A stretch of DNA of 64,000 nucleotides from Vibrio navarrensis (GTDB taxonomy: Bacteria; Pseudomonadota; Gammaproteobacteria; Enterobacterales; Vibrionaceae): contig NZ_CP065217.1 in NCBI RefSeq assembly GCF_015767675.1, forward strand, positions 496,001 through 560,000. The letters run 5' to 3'. The position numbers were made by a program, and so were the translations under genes. Below are positions 42,828 to 51,268 of the stretch, in pieces (position 1 is the stretch's first letter; every line of letters begins with the position of its first letter). The notes below the pieces were generated by a model. It was not told the DNA's origin and made no database searches. It saw nothing but the letters and a program-made list of their open reading frames with translations.

Positions 42828-43926
42828 ATGTTTGAAATCAATCCTATTAAAAACCGTCTTCAGGACGTGTCTGCGCGCACGAATGTCCTGAGGGGGTATC
42901 TTTGACTACGACGCCAAGAAAGAGCGTCTTGAAGAAGTCAACGCAGAACTAGAACAACCTGACGTTTGGAACGAGCCAGAACGCGCTCAAGCGCTTGGCC
43001 GTGAACGCGCTTCATTGGAAGCGGTGGTGGAAACCATCGACCAGCTTGATCAAGGTGTTGACGACGTTGAAGGCTTGCTTGAACTCGCTATCGAAGCAGA
43101 AGATCAAGAAACGTTTGACGAAATTGGCCCTGAGCTGGAAGCGTTAGAAGAGAAACTGGCGGGTCTTGAGTTCCGCCGTATGTTCTCTGGCGCGCACGAT
43201 TCATCCGATTGCTACATCGACTTGCAAGCGGGCTCTGGCGGCACAGAAGCGCAAGACTGGACCAGCATGATGCTGCGTATGTATCTGCGCTGGGCCGAAG
43301 CGAAAGGCTTTAAAACCGAAGTGATTGAAATTTCTGACGGTGACGTTGCGGGTCTCAAATCGGTTACTGTGCGTATTGTTGGCGATTACGCTTACGGCTG
43401 GCTGCGTACCGAAACCGGCGTACACCGCTTAGTGCGCAAATCACCTTTTGACTCAGGCGGCCGTCGTCACACTTCATTTGCTTCTGCGTTCGTTTATCCT
43501 GAGGTTGATGAAAATATCGATATCGACATTAATCCTGCCGATCTGCGTATCGACGTTTATCGTGCGTCTGGTGCGGGTGGCCAGCACGTTAACACCACGG
43601 AATCGGCGGTACGTATTACCCACGTACCAACCAACACTGTGGTACAGTGCCAAAACGATCGTTCTCAGCACAAGAACAAAGATCAGGCGATGAAACAACT
43701 GCGCGCGAAGCTATTCGAGCTAGAACTGCAAAAGCAAAACGCAGAGAAACAAGCGAATGAAGATGCGAAATCCGATATCGGTTGGGGCAGCCAGATCCGT
43801 TCTTACGTACTGGACGACTCTCGTATCAAAGACTTACGTACCGGCATTGAAAACCGCAATACCCAAGCGGTGCTTGATGGCGATCTGGACAAATTTATCG
43901 AAGCCAGCCTGAAATCTGGCTTATAA
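42828..43926 (+). CDS. prfB: Peptide chain release factor 2 (programmed +1 frameshift)
   Basis: RF2 recognises UGA and UAA stop codons. The first 25 codons ([19 protein letters not shown] then VLRGYL) end at an in-frame TGA at 42903-42905. Translation continues after a +1 shift on CTT into [13 protein letters not shown], giving 365 residues, exactly the E. coli length. [11 protein letters not shown] holds the SPF stop-codon recognition motif and [16 protein letters not shown] the GGQ peptidyl-hydrolysis motif. A search for continuous frames finds only the part from 43,015. It is followed by lysS 33 nt on, as in E. coli. Confidence 0.97.
42891..42906 (+). promoter_or_regulatory. prfB programmed frameshift signal
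   Basis: AGGGGGTATCTTTGAC: an internal Shine-Dalgarno-like AGGGGG, then the slippery CTT followed by TGA C. This is identical to the E. coli recoding site. When RF2 is scarce the ribosome pauses at the weak UGAC stop and shifts +1, restoring RF2 production. Confidence 0.96.
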
Positions 43927-43959
43927 GCTTTTCACCGACAAAACAGGATAGATCGAAAA

Positions 43960-45501
43960 ATGACTGATGCTGTTCAAAATGAAACCGTACAAGAAGCTTC
44001 TACACCAGAAGAGAATAAGCTCATTGCAGAGCGCCGCGCGAAGCTAGAGCAAATTCGCAAGAGCTGCAAAGCCAATGGCCATCCAAACGACTTCCGTCGT
44101 GACAGCCTTGCTGGCGACCTTCAGAAACAGTTCGGTGAAAAGAGCAAAGAAGAGCTGGAAGCGCTAAATCATGTGGTGGCGATTGCGGGCCGTATTATGG
44201 CGAAGCGTGGCCCATTCTTGGTTATCCAAGAAACCTCTGGCCGCATTCAAGCGTACGCAGATAAAGAAGTACAAAAAGTACTGAAAGAGAAGTACCAAGG
44301 TCTGGATATCGGTGACATCATCGGTATTAAAGGCGCTTTGCACAAATCGGGTAAAGGCGATCTCTACGTCAACATGGAAGAGTACGAATTGCTCACGAAA
44401 GCATTGCGTCCTCTGCCAGAAAAATTCCACGGCCTGACTGACCAAGAACAGCGTTACCGTCAGCGTTATGTGGATCTGATTGTCAACGAAGATTCGCGCA
44501 ACGCGTTCAAAATTCGCTCTAAGCTGATTTCGGCTATCCGCCGTTACATGGAGTCAAAAGACTTCATGGAAGTGGAAACGCCAATGATGCAAGTGATTCC
44601 TGGTGGCGCATCTGCGCGTCCGTTTATCACTCACCACAACGCACTGGATCAGCAAATGTTCCTGCGTATTGCGCCTGAGTTGTACCTCAAGCGTTTGGTG
44701 GTTGGTGGTTTTGAACGTGTGTTCGAGATCAACCGCAACTTCCGTAACGAAGGTCTTTCTCCACGTCACAACCCAGAATTCACTATGATTGAGTTCTACA
44801 TGGCGTACGCCGATTACAACGACCTGATCGACCTGACCGAAGACATGCTGCGCACGGTTGCGCTGGAAGTGTTGGGCCACACGTCAATGCCTTACGGCGA
44901 TTTCACTGTGGAATTCGGCGGCAAGTACGCACGTATGACCATGCTGGAAGCGATCAAGCACTACAACCCTGACCACGCTGACATTCAGGCGCTGACGGTA
45001 GAAGACGTGCAGGATCGTGACAAGCTGGTGGCTATTGCGAAATCACTGGATATCTACGTGGAGAAATTCTGGACCTGTGGCCAACTGCTTGAAGAGATCT
45101 TCGGTGAAACCGCAGAGCCTAAACTGATCCAGCCAACCTTCATCACCGGCTACCCGGCAGACATCTCTCCGCTGGCACGCCGTAGCGATGACAACCCGTT
45201 CTTCACTGACCGCTTTGAGTTCTTCATCGGTGGCCGTGAAGTGGCAAATGGTTTCTCTGAGCTCAATGATGCGGAAGATCAGGATCAGCGCTTTAAAGCG
45301 CAGGTTGACGCGAAAGATGCCGGTGACGACGAAGCGATGTTCTATGACGCGGACTACATCACTGCGCTTGAGCACGGCCTACCGCCAACGGCAGGACAAG
45401 GCATTGGTATCGACCGTCTGGCGATGCTGCTGACCAACACGTACACCATTCGCGATGTGATTTTGTTCCCAGCGATGCGCCCGCAGTCGCAAGCTCAATA
45501 A
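43960..45501 (+). CDS. lysS: Lysyl-tRNA synthetase, class II
   Basis: 513-residue LysRS. The N-terminal OB fold (about 60-170) has [15 protein letters not shown] and the anticodon-binding strand pattern. Class II motif 1 is around [18 protein letters not shown], motif 2 is [20 protein letters not shown] and motif 3 is [15 protein letters not shown]. The start is the ATG after AGGATAG. It ends the recJ-prfB-lysS cluster with a strong terminator. Confidence 0.97.
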   Translation: MTDAVQNETVQEASTPEENKLIAERRAKLEQIRKSCKANGHPNDFRRDSLAGDLQKQFGEKSKEELEALNHVVAIAGRIMAKRGPFLVIQETSGRIQAYADKEVQKVLKEKYQGLDIGDIIGIKGALHKSGKGDLYVNMEEYELLTKALRPLPEKFHGLTDQEQRYRQRYVDLIVNEDSRNAFKIRSKLISAIRRYMESKDFMEVETPMMQVIPGGASARPFITHHNALDQQMFLRIAPELYLKRLVVGGFERVFEINRNFRNEGLSPRHNPEFTMIEFYMAYADYNDLIDLTEDMLRTVALEVLGHTSMPYGDFTVEFGGKYARMTMLEAIKHYNPDHADIQALTVEDVQDRDKLVAIAKSLDIYVEKFWTCGQLLEEIFGETAEPKLIQPTFITGYPADISPLARRSDDNPFFTDRFEFFIGGREVANGFSELNDAEDQDQRFKAQVDAKDAGDDEAMFYDADYITALEHGLPPTAGQGIGIDRLAMLLTNTYTIRDVILFPAMRPQSQAQ

Positions 45502-45801
45502 GCGCACTAAAATAACAAAAACCACCTTCGGGTGGTTTTTTTATCTATGCTGAAACCAAGATGATACGCATCACACTTTTGAGACAAGGCCTTTTGCTTA
45601 ACTCGAAAGGTGCAAAGAAATTATTTGCTATCTTATTGGTATTCCTTCTATTTTTTTAGAGAAAATGCCAGTTTGCTTCCAAAGCTAAGTGGTGAGCGTA
45701 TCAATTGTCAGTGGTCTTATTTATAAGACAGACTTGAATGTCATTACTCTTGATAATGTATGCAAAGAAAGAGCGTAGTAAGAAGAATATAAGGGTGTTC
45801 T
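45502..45801. other. Intergenic region lysS / vpsR
   Basis: 300 bp. It begins with the lysS terminator. The rest is AT-rich and must carry the vpsR promoter. I see several short A/T tracts but no operator I can name and no gene. Confidence 0.5.
45517..45542 (+). terminator. lysS terminator
   Basis: AAAAACCACC (45517-45526), TTCG tetraloop, GGTGGTTTTT (45531-45540), with the T run to 45542. Confidence 0.95.
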
Positions 45802-47136
45802 ATGGCTGGTCAGTTTAAGATGGATTCTGTCCCAGGTTCTCTTGTGGTGGTAGGCGGATCGTACGAGCCTTGGCTATCTGTGTTAGAGCAGGTGGGCTGG
45901 AAGTGTCATCAAAGCGGTGACCTGCGCAAAGCCGATGCACTTTTGGCTGATATTGGGCCCTGTATCGGGATTGTGGATCTCAGCCATGATGAATTTAGCC
46001 TCAATGGCATTGCTAACTTGGTCAGTGCACACAAGCACGTTCGTTGGCTGGCGTTTATTCGCGAGTCTCAACTCAGCTCTGACACGATTTGCCAGTTTAT
46101 CGTCAACTTTTGTATCGATTTCTTCACTGCCCCCATTCCGGATGCTCAGCTCCTGAGCACCATTGGGCACCAACTTGGCATGCTCAAATTAGAGAAGAAA
46201 GTGTGGCCAAGTTTTGGCAATAATCAGGATATGGGGCTTATCGGCGATTCCATTCCGATGAAGCGCTTACGTGATCAGATAAAACGGATCGGCCCAACCG
46301 ATGTGAGCATTCTTATTTATGGCGAAAACGGTACAGGCAAAGAGACAGTGGCTCGCGCGGTACATAAAATCTCGTCGCGTGCACACAAGCCGTTTTTCTC
46401 AGTGAAGTGTCGAGCGTTAAGCGAAAAGCGCTTTCAAGCGGACGTGTTTGGCATTGGCGCGGACGACAATGCAGGGCCATCGATTCTCGAACAGGCTGAC
46501 GGCGGCACCGTGCTGTTCAACGATATTCTAACCATCTCAAAAACTCAGCAGTTGAATCTGCTGCGTTTCTTACAAGAGGGAGCCATCGAAACCAACGATG
46601 GAATGAAGAGCGTCAATGTTCGCATTTTAGCCGCGAACTCATCGGATATTGAGAAAGCATTGATCGATGGCGATTTTAACGAAGAGCTTTATCACTACAT
46701 CAATGTACTACGCATCAATGTGCCGAGCTTAAAGGAGCGAGCTAGCGATATCGGCCTTTTGGCGCGCTATTACTTGCAGGAGTTCTCCAAAGAGTACAAC
46801 TCGCAAGCCAAAAGTTTATCCGAAGATGCGCAGCGTGCCCTAACACGCTATTTTTGGCCGGGTAACGTACGTGAGTTGATGAATCAGATCAAACGTGCGG
46901 TGTTGATGTCAGACAACGTGATGATCGAGGAATCGCTGCTTGATCTCCCCAAGCGGGGGGAGAGTAAACGCAGCCTAAAGAGCATTCGAGAAAAGAGTGA
47001 GCGCGACGCATTACTGCTGGTGTTGGAATCTCATTCAGGCCAAGTGTCGAACGCAGCCAAAGAGCTCGGTGTTTCACGGGCGACGATGTACCGTCTGCTG
47101 AACAAACATAATCTGATTTCTGAACAAGTCGTTTAA
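45802..47136 (+). CDS. vpsR: VpsR-type biofilm/exopolysaccharide regulator
   Basis: 444-residue response-regulator-like protein of NtrC architecture, equal in length to V. cholerae VpsR, which activates exopolysaccharide genes upon binding cyclic di-GMP. The receiver has Asp59 in CIGIVDLSHD, the position studied in VpsR. The AAA+ domain has Walker A GENGTGKE. The sigma-54 contact loop GAFTGA is replaced by GIGADDNAG, and Walker B reads GGTVLFNDI, lacking the usual DE. These changes agree with VpsR working with sigma-70 polymerase. A Fis-type helix-turn-helix (VSNAAKELGVSRATMYRLL) closes it. AAGGGTG precedes the ATG. In V. cholerae lysS and vpsR are also adjacent. Confidence 0.92.
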   Translation: MAGQFKMDSVPGSLVVVGGSYEPWLSVLEQVGWKCHQSGDLRKADALLADIGPCIGIVDLSHDEFSLNGIANLVSAHKHVRWLAFIRESQLSSDTICQFIVNFCIDFFTAPIPDAQLLSTIGHQLGMLKLEKKVWPSFGNNQDMGLIGDSIPMKRLRDQIKRIGPTDVSILIYGENGTGKETVARAVHKISSRAHKPFFSVKCRALSEKRFQADVFGIGADDNAGPSILEQADGGTVLFNDILTISKTQQLNLLRFLQEGAIETNDGMKSVNVRILAANSSDIEKALIDGDFNEELYHYINVLRINVPSLKERASDIGLLARYYLQEFSKEYNSQAKSLSEDAQRALTRYFWPGNVRELMNQIKRAVLMSDNVMIEESLLDLPKRGESKRSLKSIREKSERDALLLVLESHSGQVSNAAKELGVSRATMYRLLNKHNLISEQVV

Positions 47137-47155
47137 ATTGGTTGATTCTTACAAG

Positions 47156-47183
47156 GCCACGTCATAAGTGGCTTTTTGTTTTT
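47156..47183 (+). terminator. vpsR terminator
   Basis: GCCAC (47156-47160) pairs with GTGGC (47168-47172), followed by TTTTTGTTTTT. Confidence 0.8.
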
Positions 47184-47292
47184 AGATTCAGTGGAAATTT
47201 TTATATTCTATAGTTGAATATCTTATTCCTAACGTTATGTGCAATTTGTGTATAGGGAAATCTACGGTATTTTTACAATTACATAAAAAGTG

Positions 47293-47343
47293 TTTGATTA
47301 TAAGATGCTTTTGGCTAGAATTTAACCGTGACTATTTAGTCAC
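47293..47343 (+). promoter_or_regulatory. Promoter with overlapping palindrome before two small ORFs
   Basis: TTGATT (47294-47299) and TAGAAT (47316-47321) form a sigma-70-like pair at 16-bp spacing. Immediately downstream, at the expected start of transcription, is the palindrome GTGACTATTTAGTCAC (47328-47343). It could be an operator or the first hairpin of the RNA. The 35-codon ORF starts 46 nt later. Confidence 0.5.
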
Positions 47344-47388
47344 ATCCTATCAAATCGTTTGGATTAATAACCTCAGGAGGGGCATAAC

Positions 47389-47496
47389 ATGTTGAATCTT
47401 TTTGCACATCAACCCGCTTTTGCTTCTCGAGATACACATTCATCTGTGATGTTTGCTGGTGTTGGCGCAGGCGCTGATACCCGTATTGATGGTTAG
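47389..47496 (+). CDS. Possible 35-residue peptide upstream of the DUF1127-like gene
   Basis: Short ORF starting at ATG 47389-47391, MLNLFAHQPAFASRDTHSS and ending VGAGADTRIDG, with a very strong Shine-Dalgarno CAGGAGGGG 5 nt upstream. The peptide is Ala/Gly-rich without a membrane segment. It is followed 125 nt later by the DUF1127-like gene on the same strand, with no terminator between, so the two likely share an mRNA. It might be a regulatory leader or a functional small protein; I do not recognise it. Confidence 0.5.
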   Translation: MLNLFAHQPAFASRDTHSSVMFAGVGAGADTRIDG

Positions 47497-47621
47497 TTAA
47501 TCCGCACCTTTAGTTTGTAATTGGGCTGCGGAAAATGGCAGCTCGGTTAGAGACATTCGTTATCTTCATTTTTAGTGTCTGCCATTTTTCTCAGCAAAAA
47601 TTTTGTTTTTGGAGAAAAATT

Positions 47622-47873
47622 ATGCGTCATTCTATTTATTTGAAATTAGCCACTTTGCTGGTACAAGCCGATCTAAAACGTGAAGAACGCCAATGGGCAG
47701 CCCGCGTTCGCCGCAGTAGTTATGATGTTCCTTGGGCCAATACGTTTTTGCTCAAAGATATCGGTTTGGACGAAGGTGGACGAATGAATCCGAATACGGT
47801 ACCCGATGATGTTAAAGTCGCTCGTCGCATTCGTCATATGCGTCGGGTATTAAGTGCGCGAATACCGACGTAA
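47622..47873 (+). CDS. Small DUF1127-like basic protein
   Basis: 83 residues from the ATG at 47622, preceded by GGAG. MRHSIYLKLATLLVQADLKR is followed by REERQWAARVRRSS and the short motif LLKDIGLDEGGR, which resembles the L-x-DIGL motif that ends DUF1127 proteins. A basic, arginine-rich tail follows. DUF1127 proteins are often small RNA- or stress-related factors; no role is proven for this one. The ATG at 47535 would add 29 hydrophobic residues and has no upstream site. A long hairpin follows. Confidence 0.65.
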   Translation: MRHSIYLKLATLLVQADLKREERQWAARVRRSSYDVPWANTFLLKDIGLDEGGRMNPNTVPDDVKVARRIRHMRRVLSARIPT

Positions 47874-47875
47874 TA

Positions 47876-47910
47876 TTGAGGCTGCGACGCGTTTTGGGTC
47901 GCAGCCTCAA
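47876..47910. terminator. Long hairpin between the DUF1127-like gene and the aldo/keto reductase
   Basis: Perfect 13-bp stem TTGAGGCTGCGAC (47876-47888) / GTCGCAGCCTCAA (47898-47910), 9-nt loop. There is no T run on the plus side, so it may work as a processing or barrier structure; it separates two convergent genes. Confidence 0.7.
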
Positions 47911-47914
47911 CTGA

Positions 47915-48949
47915 TTACGGGCAAGGGTTGGAATAAGTGGTGCCAATCTCCTGAATTTTAGTTAATACCTCTTCACTTAACTCAATATTAATGCTGTCAA
48001 TATTGGCTTTAAGCTGTGCAATGCTGGTTGCGCCGATGATATTGGCAGCGACAAATGGGCGCTGGTTGACGAAGGCCAGTGCCATTTGAGCTGGATCTAA
48101 GCCTGCCTCTTGTGCCAACGCGACATAGGCTTGTGTGGCCTTAATCCCTTGTGGAGTAAAATAGCGTTGAAAGCGTTCAAACAGGCTGCATCTTGCATCT
48201 GCTGGTTTGGCCCCATTCAAGTATTTCCCGCTCAGGCAACCAAACGCCATTGGAGAATAAGCCAATAACTGAACGCCCTCGTAGTGACTTATTTCTGACA
48301 AACCAACTTCAAAACTGCGATTGAGCAAGTTGTAAGGATTTTGAATCGAGACAATTCTCGGTAAATCATGTTTTTCGGCTAAACGCAGCAAACTCATCAC
48401 GCCCCAAGGGGTTTCATTTGATACGCCGATATAACGCACTTTTCCTGCATTGACCAATTCAGTCAGCGCCTCTAAGGTTTCTATCAGAGTGACCTCTTCT
48501 AGGGCTTCTGGGTAAGGGTAGTTTAGCTGGCCGAAGCAATTGGTTTGTCTTTGTGGCCAGTGTAACTGGTAGAGATCGACGTAGTCAGTTTGCAGACGTT
48601 GTAGGCTATCGTTGATCGCCGTATGGATATGACGGCGGTTCAAACTCATGTTCTCGCGGATGTAGGGGACATTTCTTGGTCCCGCCACTTTGGTCGCCAG
48701 TATCACTTTTTCCCGTTTGCCTGATTTGACTAGCCAATTACCAATAAACTGTTCTGTAAGACCTTGAGTTTCCGCTTTGGGCGGAACCGGATACATTTCC
48801 GCGGTATCGATAAAATTGACGCCATGGTCTAAGGCGTAGTCGAGTTGGGCAAAGGCATCCTGCTCAGTATTTTGTTCACCAAACGTCATCGTGCCTAAGC
48901 ATATTTTACTGATCTCAAGGCTGGAGTGGGGAAGTTTGCTATATCGCAT
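47915..48949 (-). CDS. tas: Tas-type NADP(H)-dependent aldo/keto reductase
   Basis: 344-residue aldo/keto reductase (E. coli Tas 346), a TIM barrel. LEISKICLGTMTFGEQNTE is the N-terminal motif; NFIDTAEMYPVPPKAET contains the catalytic Asp and Tyr, VILATKVAGPRN the Lys, and VDLYQLHWPQR the His. NADPH binding is at SPMAFGCLSGKYLNG and NIIGATSIAQLKANI. The physiological substrate is not known. It is a single gene, near mutH as in E. coli. Confidence 0.92.
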   Translation of the reverse strand: MRYSKLPHSSLEISKICLGTMTFGEQNTEQDAFAQLDYALDHGVNFIDTAEMYPVPPKAETQGLTEQFIGNWLVKSGKREKVILATKVAGPRNVPYIRENMSLNRRHIHTAINDSLQRLQTDYVDLYQLHWPQRQTNCFGQLNYPYPEALEEVTLIETLEALTELVNAGKVRYIGVSNETPWGVMSLLRLAEKHDLPRIVSIQNPYNLLNRSFEVGLSEISHYEGVQLLAYSPMAFGCLSGKYLNGAKPADARCSLFERFQRYFTPQGIKATQAYVALAQEAGLDPAQMALAFVNQRPFVAANIIGATSIAQLKANIDSINIELSEEVLTKIQEIGTTYSNPCP

Positions 48950-49141
48950 GGCACATCCTTGTCGGTAGAGAGTGAAGTCAACTCAAGCAGAGATTTTGCT
49001 ATCTCAACTGGTTGAATCGTAGGTGATCAATATAGGGGAAATTAGGCCGTTGCCCAAGTGGTTTGCGTGCCGTTCGTAATCTCGTTACTTTTGACTAAAC
49101 TGGATCATTACAGGACTTGTTATCACGGAAGTAGGAGCAGG

Positions 49142-49456
49142 ATGATGCAAAAACATCAACTGGATCTGTGGATGCAGAGTCATTATAAAGAGGGCGGTGG
49201 AATGCCCAAAGTGTTTGTGGTTGGTCGCTCAAATGTCAACGAGTACTCGTTAGCGGTGGAATACAAGCACCATTTTGAGCCGATTATCGATGGCGATGAG
49301 CTGATTCATTTTACCTCCTTAGAGCAGGTTAAAGACGAACTGCTGCGACTTGGGATCGATAAAGCGTATCTGCGTTTGCATAACGCTTACGAAGAGTGTG
49401 GCAGCCCTAAAGTCAGCCTTTATTGTGACATCGAAATCGCCGTTACTCCTCATTAA
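49142..49456 (+). CDS. Small protein of unknown function (DUF6482-like), convergent with mutH
   Basis: About 104 residues from the tandem ATGs at 49142 and 49145, with AGGAG just upstream. [20 protein letters not shown] begins the protein; the middle is [20 protein letters not shown] and the end is [12 protein letters not shown]. It fits a small family often called DUF6482, but I hold that name loosely. The earlier in-frame ATG at 49058 adds residues without a ribosome-binding site. The last 14 nt overlap the mutH stop on the other strand. Confidence 0.7.
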   Translation: MMQKHQLDLWMQSHYKEGGGMPKVFVVGRSNVNEYSLAVEYKHHFEPIIDGDELIHFTSLEQVKDELLRLGIDKAYLRLHNAYEECGSPKVSLYCDIEIAVTPH

Positions 49457-50126
49457 CGGCCGCGATGAAGGCGCTTTTGAGGATCTGTTCGGTAAATTGA
49501 GTGCGCAGATAAAAACCTCTTGGTAGGGTTTTGATCGGTTTGCCGTTGGCATTATACGCTTCGGTCAGAGCGCGGCTGTTGGCGGCTTTTGGCCTCAAGT
49601 GGAGTGCTTCGCCACGTCGCGCGGAAATTTGATCGTACTGGCCGAGAGCGATCAGCTCCATCAACTCTTCCCAATCTTGGCGTAGGATCATTTCTTGTTC
49701 GGCAGAGGGGGACCAAATGAGCGGTGAGCCGACTCGTCTCATGGCGAGCGGAATTTCTCGTTCACCTTCGACCGGAATCCACAGTACGCGAGAGAGCTTG
49801 TTGCGTACATGGCTGTTGTGCCACGTTAGGCCATGAATCCCTGTTAAAGGCGCGACGCATACAAAGGTGGTTTCCAAAGGCTTGCCACTATAACTGACAG
49901 GGATACTTTTCAATTCAATCCCCAGTTCAGAGAAATCTTGTTGCGGCTTACTGCCTGCTGGGGCTCCCAAGTGCCATTCTAAAAGTTGCCCGACCCAACC
50001 TTTATCCCGCTTGAGGTTTTCGGGGACCGCAATGCCTGCTTCTTCGGCCAGTTCCGCAAAACTAAGACCAGCAATTTGTGTCGCGCGCTCAAAGAGCTCT
50101 TGTTCTGACTGGGGAACGGGTTTCAT
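49443..50126 (-). CDS. mutH: DNA mismatch repair endonuclease MutH
   Basis: 227-residue endonuclease that nicks the unmethylated strand at hemimethylated GATC when activated by MutS-MutL. The catalytic D-x6-E-x-K motif is Asp64, Glu71 and Lys73 in [16 protein letters not shown], with Glu50 in [25 protein letters not shown] lies near the C-terminus. Its presence implies Dam methylation. The upstream intergenic region is rich in GATC and DnaA boxes. Confidence 0.96.
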   Translation of the reverse strand: MKPVPQSEQELFERATQIAGLSFAELAEEAGIAVPENLKRDKGWVGQLLEWHLGAPAGSKPQQDFSELGIELKSIPVSYSGKPLETTFVCVAPLTGIHGLTWHNSHVRNKLSRVLWIPVEGEREIPLAMRRVGSPLIWSPSAEQEMILRQDWEELMELIALGQYDQISARRGEALHLRPKAANSRALTEAYNANGKPIKTLPRGFYLRTQFTEQILKSAFIAAVNEE

Positions 50127-50747
50127 TGATAGTAGGCTCTGGCGAATAAAAGGGCTATTTTAGCAAAAAATGCTGCTTGGGAAGCAGTGCAAATCGATCA
50201 AAAAGCGTTATTTTGGGATCTTTTGACAAGTTATCCACAGAGGTCATTGCTGTTTTCACTAGTAACTCAGGTGCATGGATCAATAAACAGTACTTATATC
50301 ACCAATAGAGGCTTGATTTTCTGTATGAACTCTGAGTTTGTCCTACTTTAGTGTGGATAAATTAGTCACTGTATGATCTTTGACCGATCCGTTTGTGATT
50401 AAAAGATCACCAGGGCTAGTGTGATCTTTTAAAGAAGGTTTTTCAGTTTAATTTATTGATTTTATTTGTTTTGTTTTTATTTTTTTAGCGTTTTTTCTAG
50501 ATTGTGTATTTTTTTTCTTCAAGGCATTAAGAATGTTCCTCTCATTCTACACAAAGTTATTCACAGAAAAGGTGAATAAATGTGGGCAATGTCTCAATCT
50601 GATGTTGATAACTGGTATATCGCTGTAAAGTTATGCACTAAAGCTCGAAACGCGATAAATCTTAGCGATATCACATCAGTAAGTTTGCTACTGCTGGGGA
50701 TATGTGGAAAAATCACTGTAATAAAAATTTATTTTAGAGGTTAGCCA
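50127..50747. promoter_or_regulatory. Candidate DARS2 (DnaA-reactivating sequence) between mutH and rppH
   Basis: 620 bp without a gene, holding three perfect DnaA boxes (TTATNCACA): 50231-50239 (+), 50352-50360 (-) and 50557-50565 (+). Near-matches lie at 50571-50579 (-), 50581-50589 (-, two mismatches), 50631-50639 (+) and 50703-50711 (-). The trio at 50557-50589 is head-to-head then tandem, which resembles the three-box core of E. coli DARS2, and that site lies in the same mutH-rppH gap. There are seven GATC sites in 50,195-50,427, a perfect inverted repeat AAAAGATCAC / GTGATCTTTT (50401-50430), and a T-rich stretch (50,440-50,520). DARS2 converts ADP-DnaA to ATP-DnaA with IHF and Fis. IHF and Fis sites were not located. 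Confidence 0.72.
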
Positions 50748-51266
50748 GTGATAGATGGCGATGGTTACCGGCTGAATGTTGGTATAGTGATTTGCAATAA
50801 CCATGGTCAGGTCTTCTGGGCTAAGCGATACGGGCAACACTCTTGGCAATTTCCTCAAGGGGGAATTGATGATGGAGAAACTCCAGAACAGGCCATGTTC
50901 CGTGAGTTGTACGAAGAAGTCGGTCTTACACACAAAGATGTTAAGATCATAGCGAGCAGTCGTCACTGGTTAAGATACAAATTACCAAAACGTCTGGTTC
51001 GCTGGGACTCTAAGCCTGTTTGTATCGGCCAAAAGCAGAAATGGTTTCTTTTGCGTCTTGAATGTGATGAATCCAGGATTGATATGCAAAGAGGAAGCTC
51101 CCCTGAATTTGATGGTTGGCGCTGGGTGAGCTATTGGTATCCGGTTAGACAAGTGGTCTCATTTAAACGCGATGTTTACCGTCGGGCGATGAAAGAGTTC
51201 GCCTCTTTAGCTATGCCTTTTCGAGAACGTAAGGTGAAAGGTAAGAAAAGCAAACGCAGAGGATAA
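50748..51266 (+). CDS. rppH: RNA pyrophosphohydrolase RppH
   Basis: 172-residue Nudix hydrolase that removes pyrophosphate from 5'-triphosphate mRNA ends and so triggers RNase E decay. The Nudix box [20 protein letters not shown] then VGL fits GX5EX7REUXEEXGU. GHSW-like QHSWQFPQ is conserved just before it. The start is GTG at 50748 ([12 protein letters not shown]), with AGAGG upstream. ptsP begins 2 nt after its stop, so both share an operon, as in E. coli. Confidence 0.96.
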   Translation: MIDGDGYRLNVGIVICNNHGQVFWAKRYGQHSWQFPQGGIDDGETPEQAMFRELYEEVGLTHKDVKIIASSRHWLRYKLPKRLVRWDSKPVCIGQKQKWFLLRLECDESRIDMQRGSSPEFDGWRWVSYWYPVRQVVSFKRDVYRRAMKEFASLAMPFRERKVKGKKSKRRG

Positions 51267-51268
51267 CT

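Noticed and set aside
42828..43014. prfB as a frameshifted pseudogene
   Set aside because: The early TGA is the known programmed frameshift with all its signals, and the downstream frame is intact to full length.
50127..50747. Chromosome origin or crtS site
   Set aside because: DnaA boxes and GATC sites look origin-like, but the flanks are mutH and rppH. The chromosome 1 origin in vibrios lies near mnmG, and RctB-type sites were not recognised. DARS2 explains the place better.
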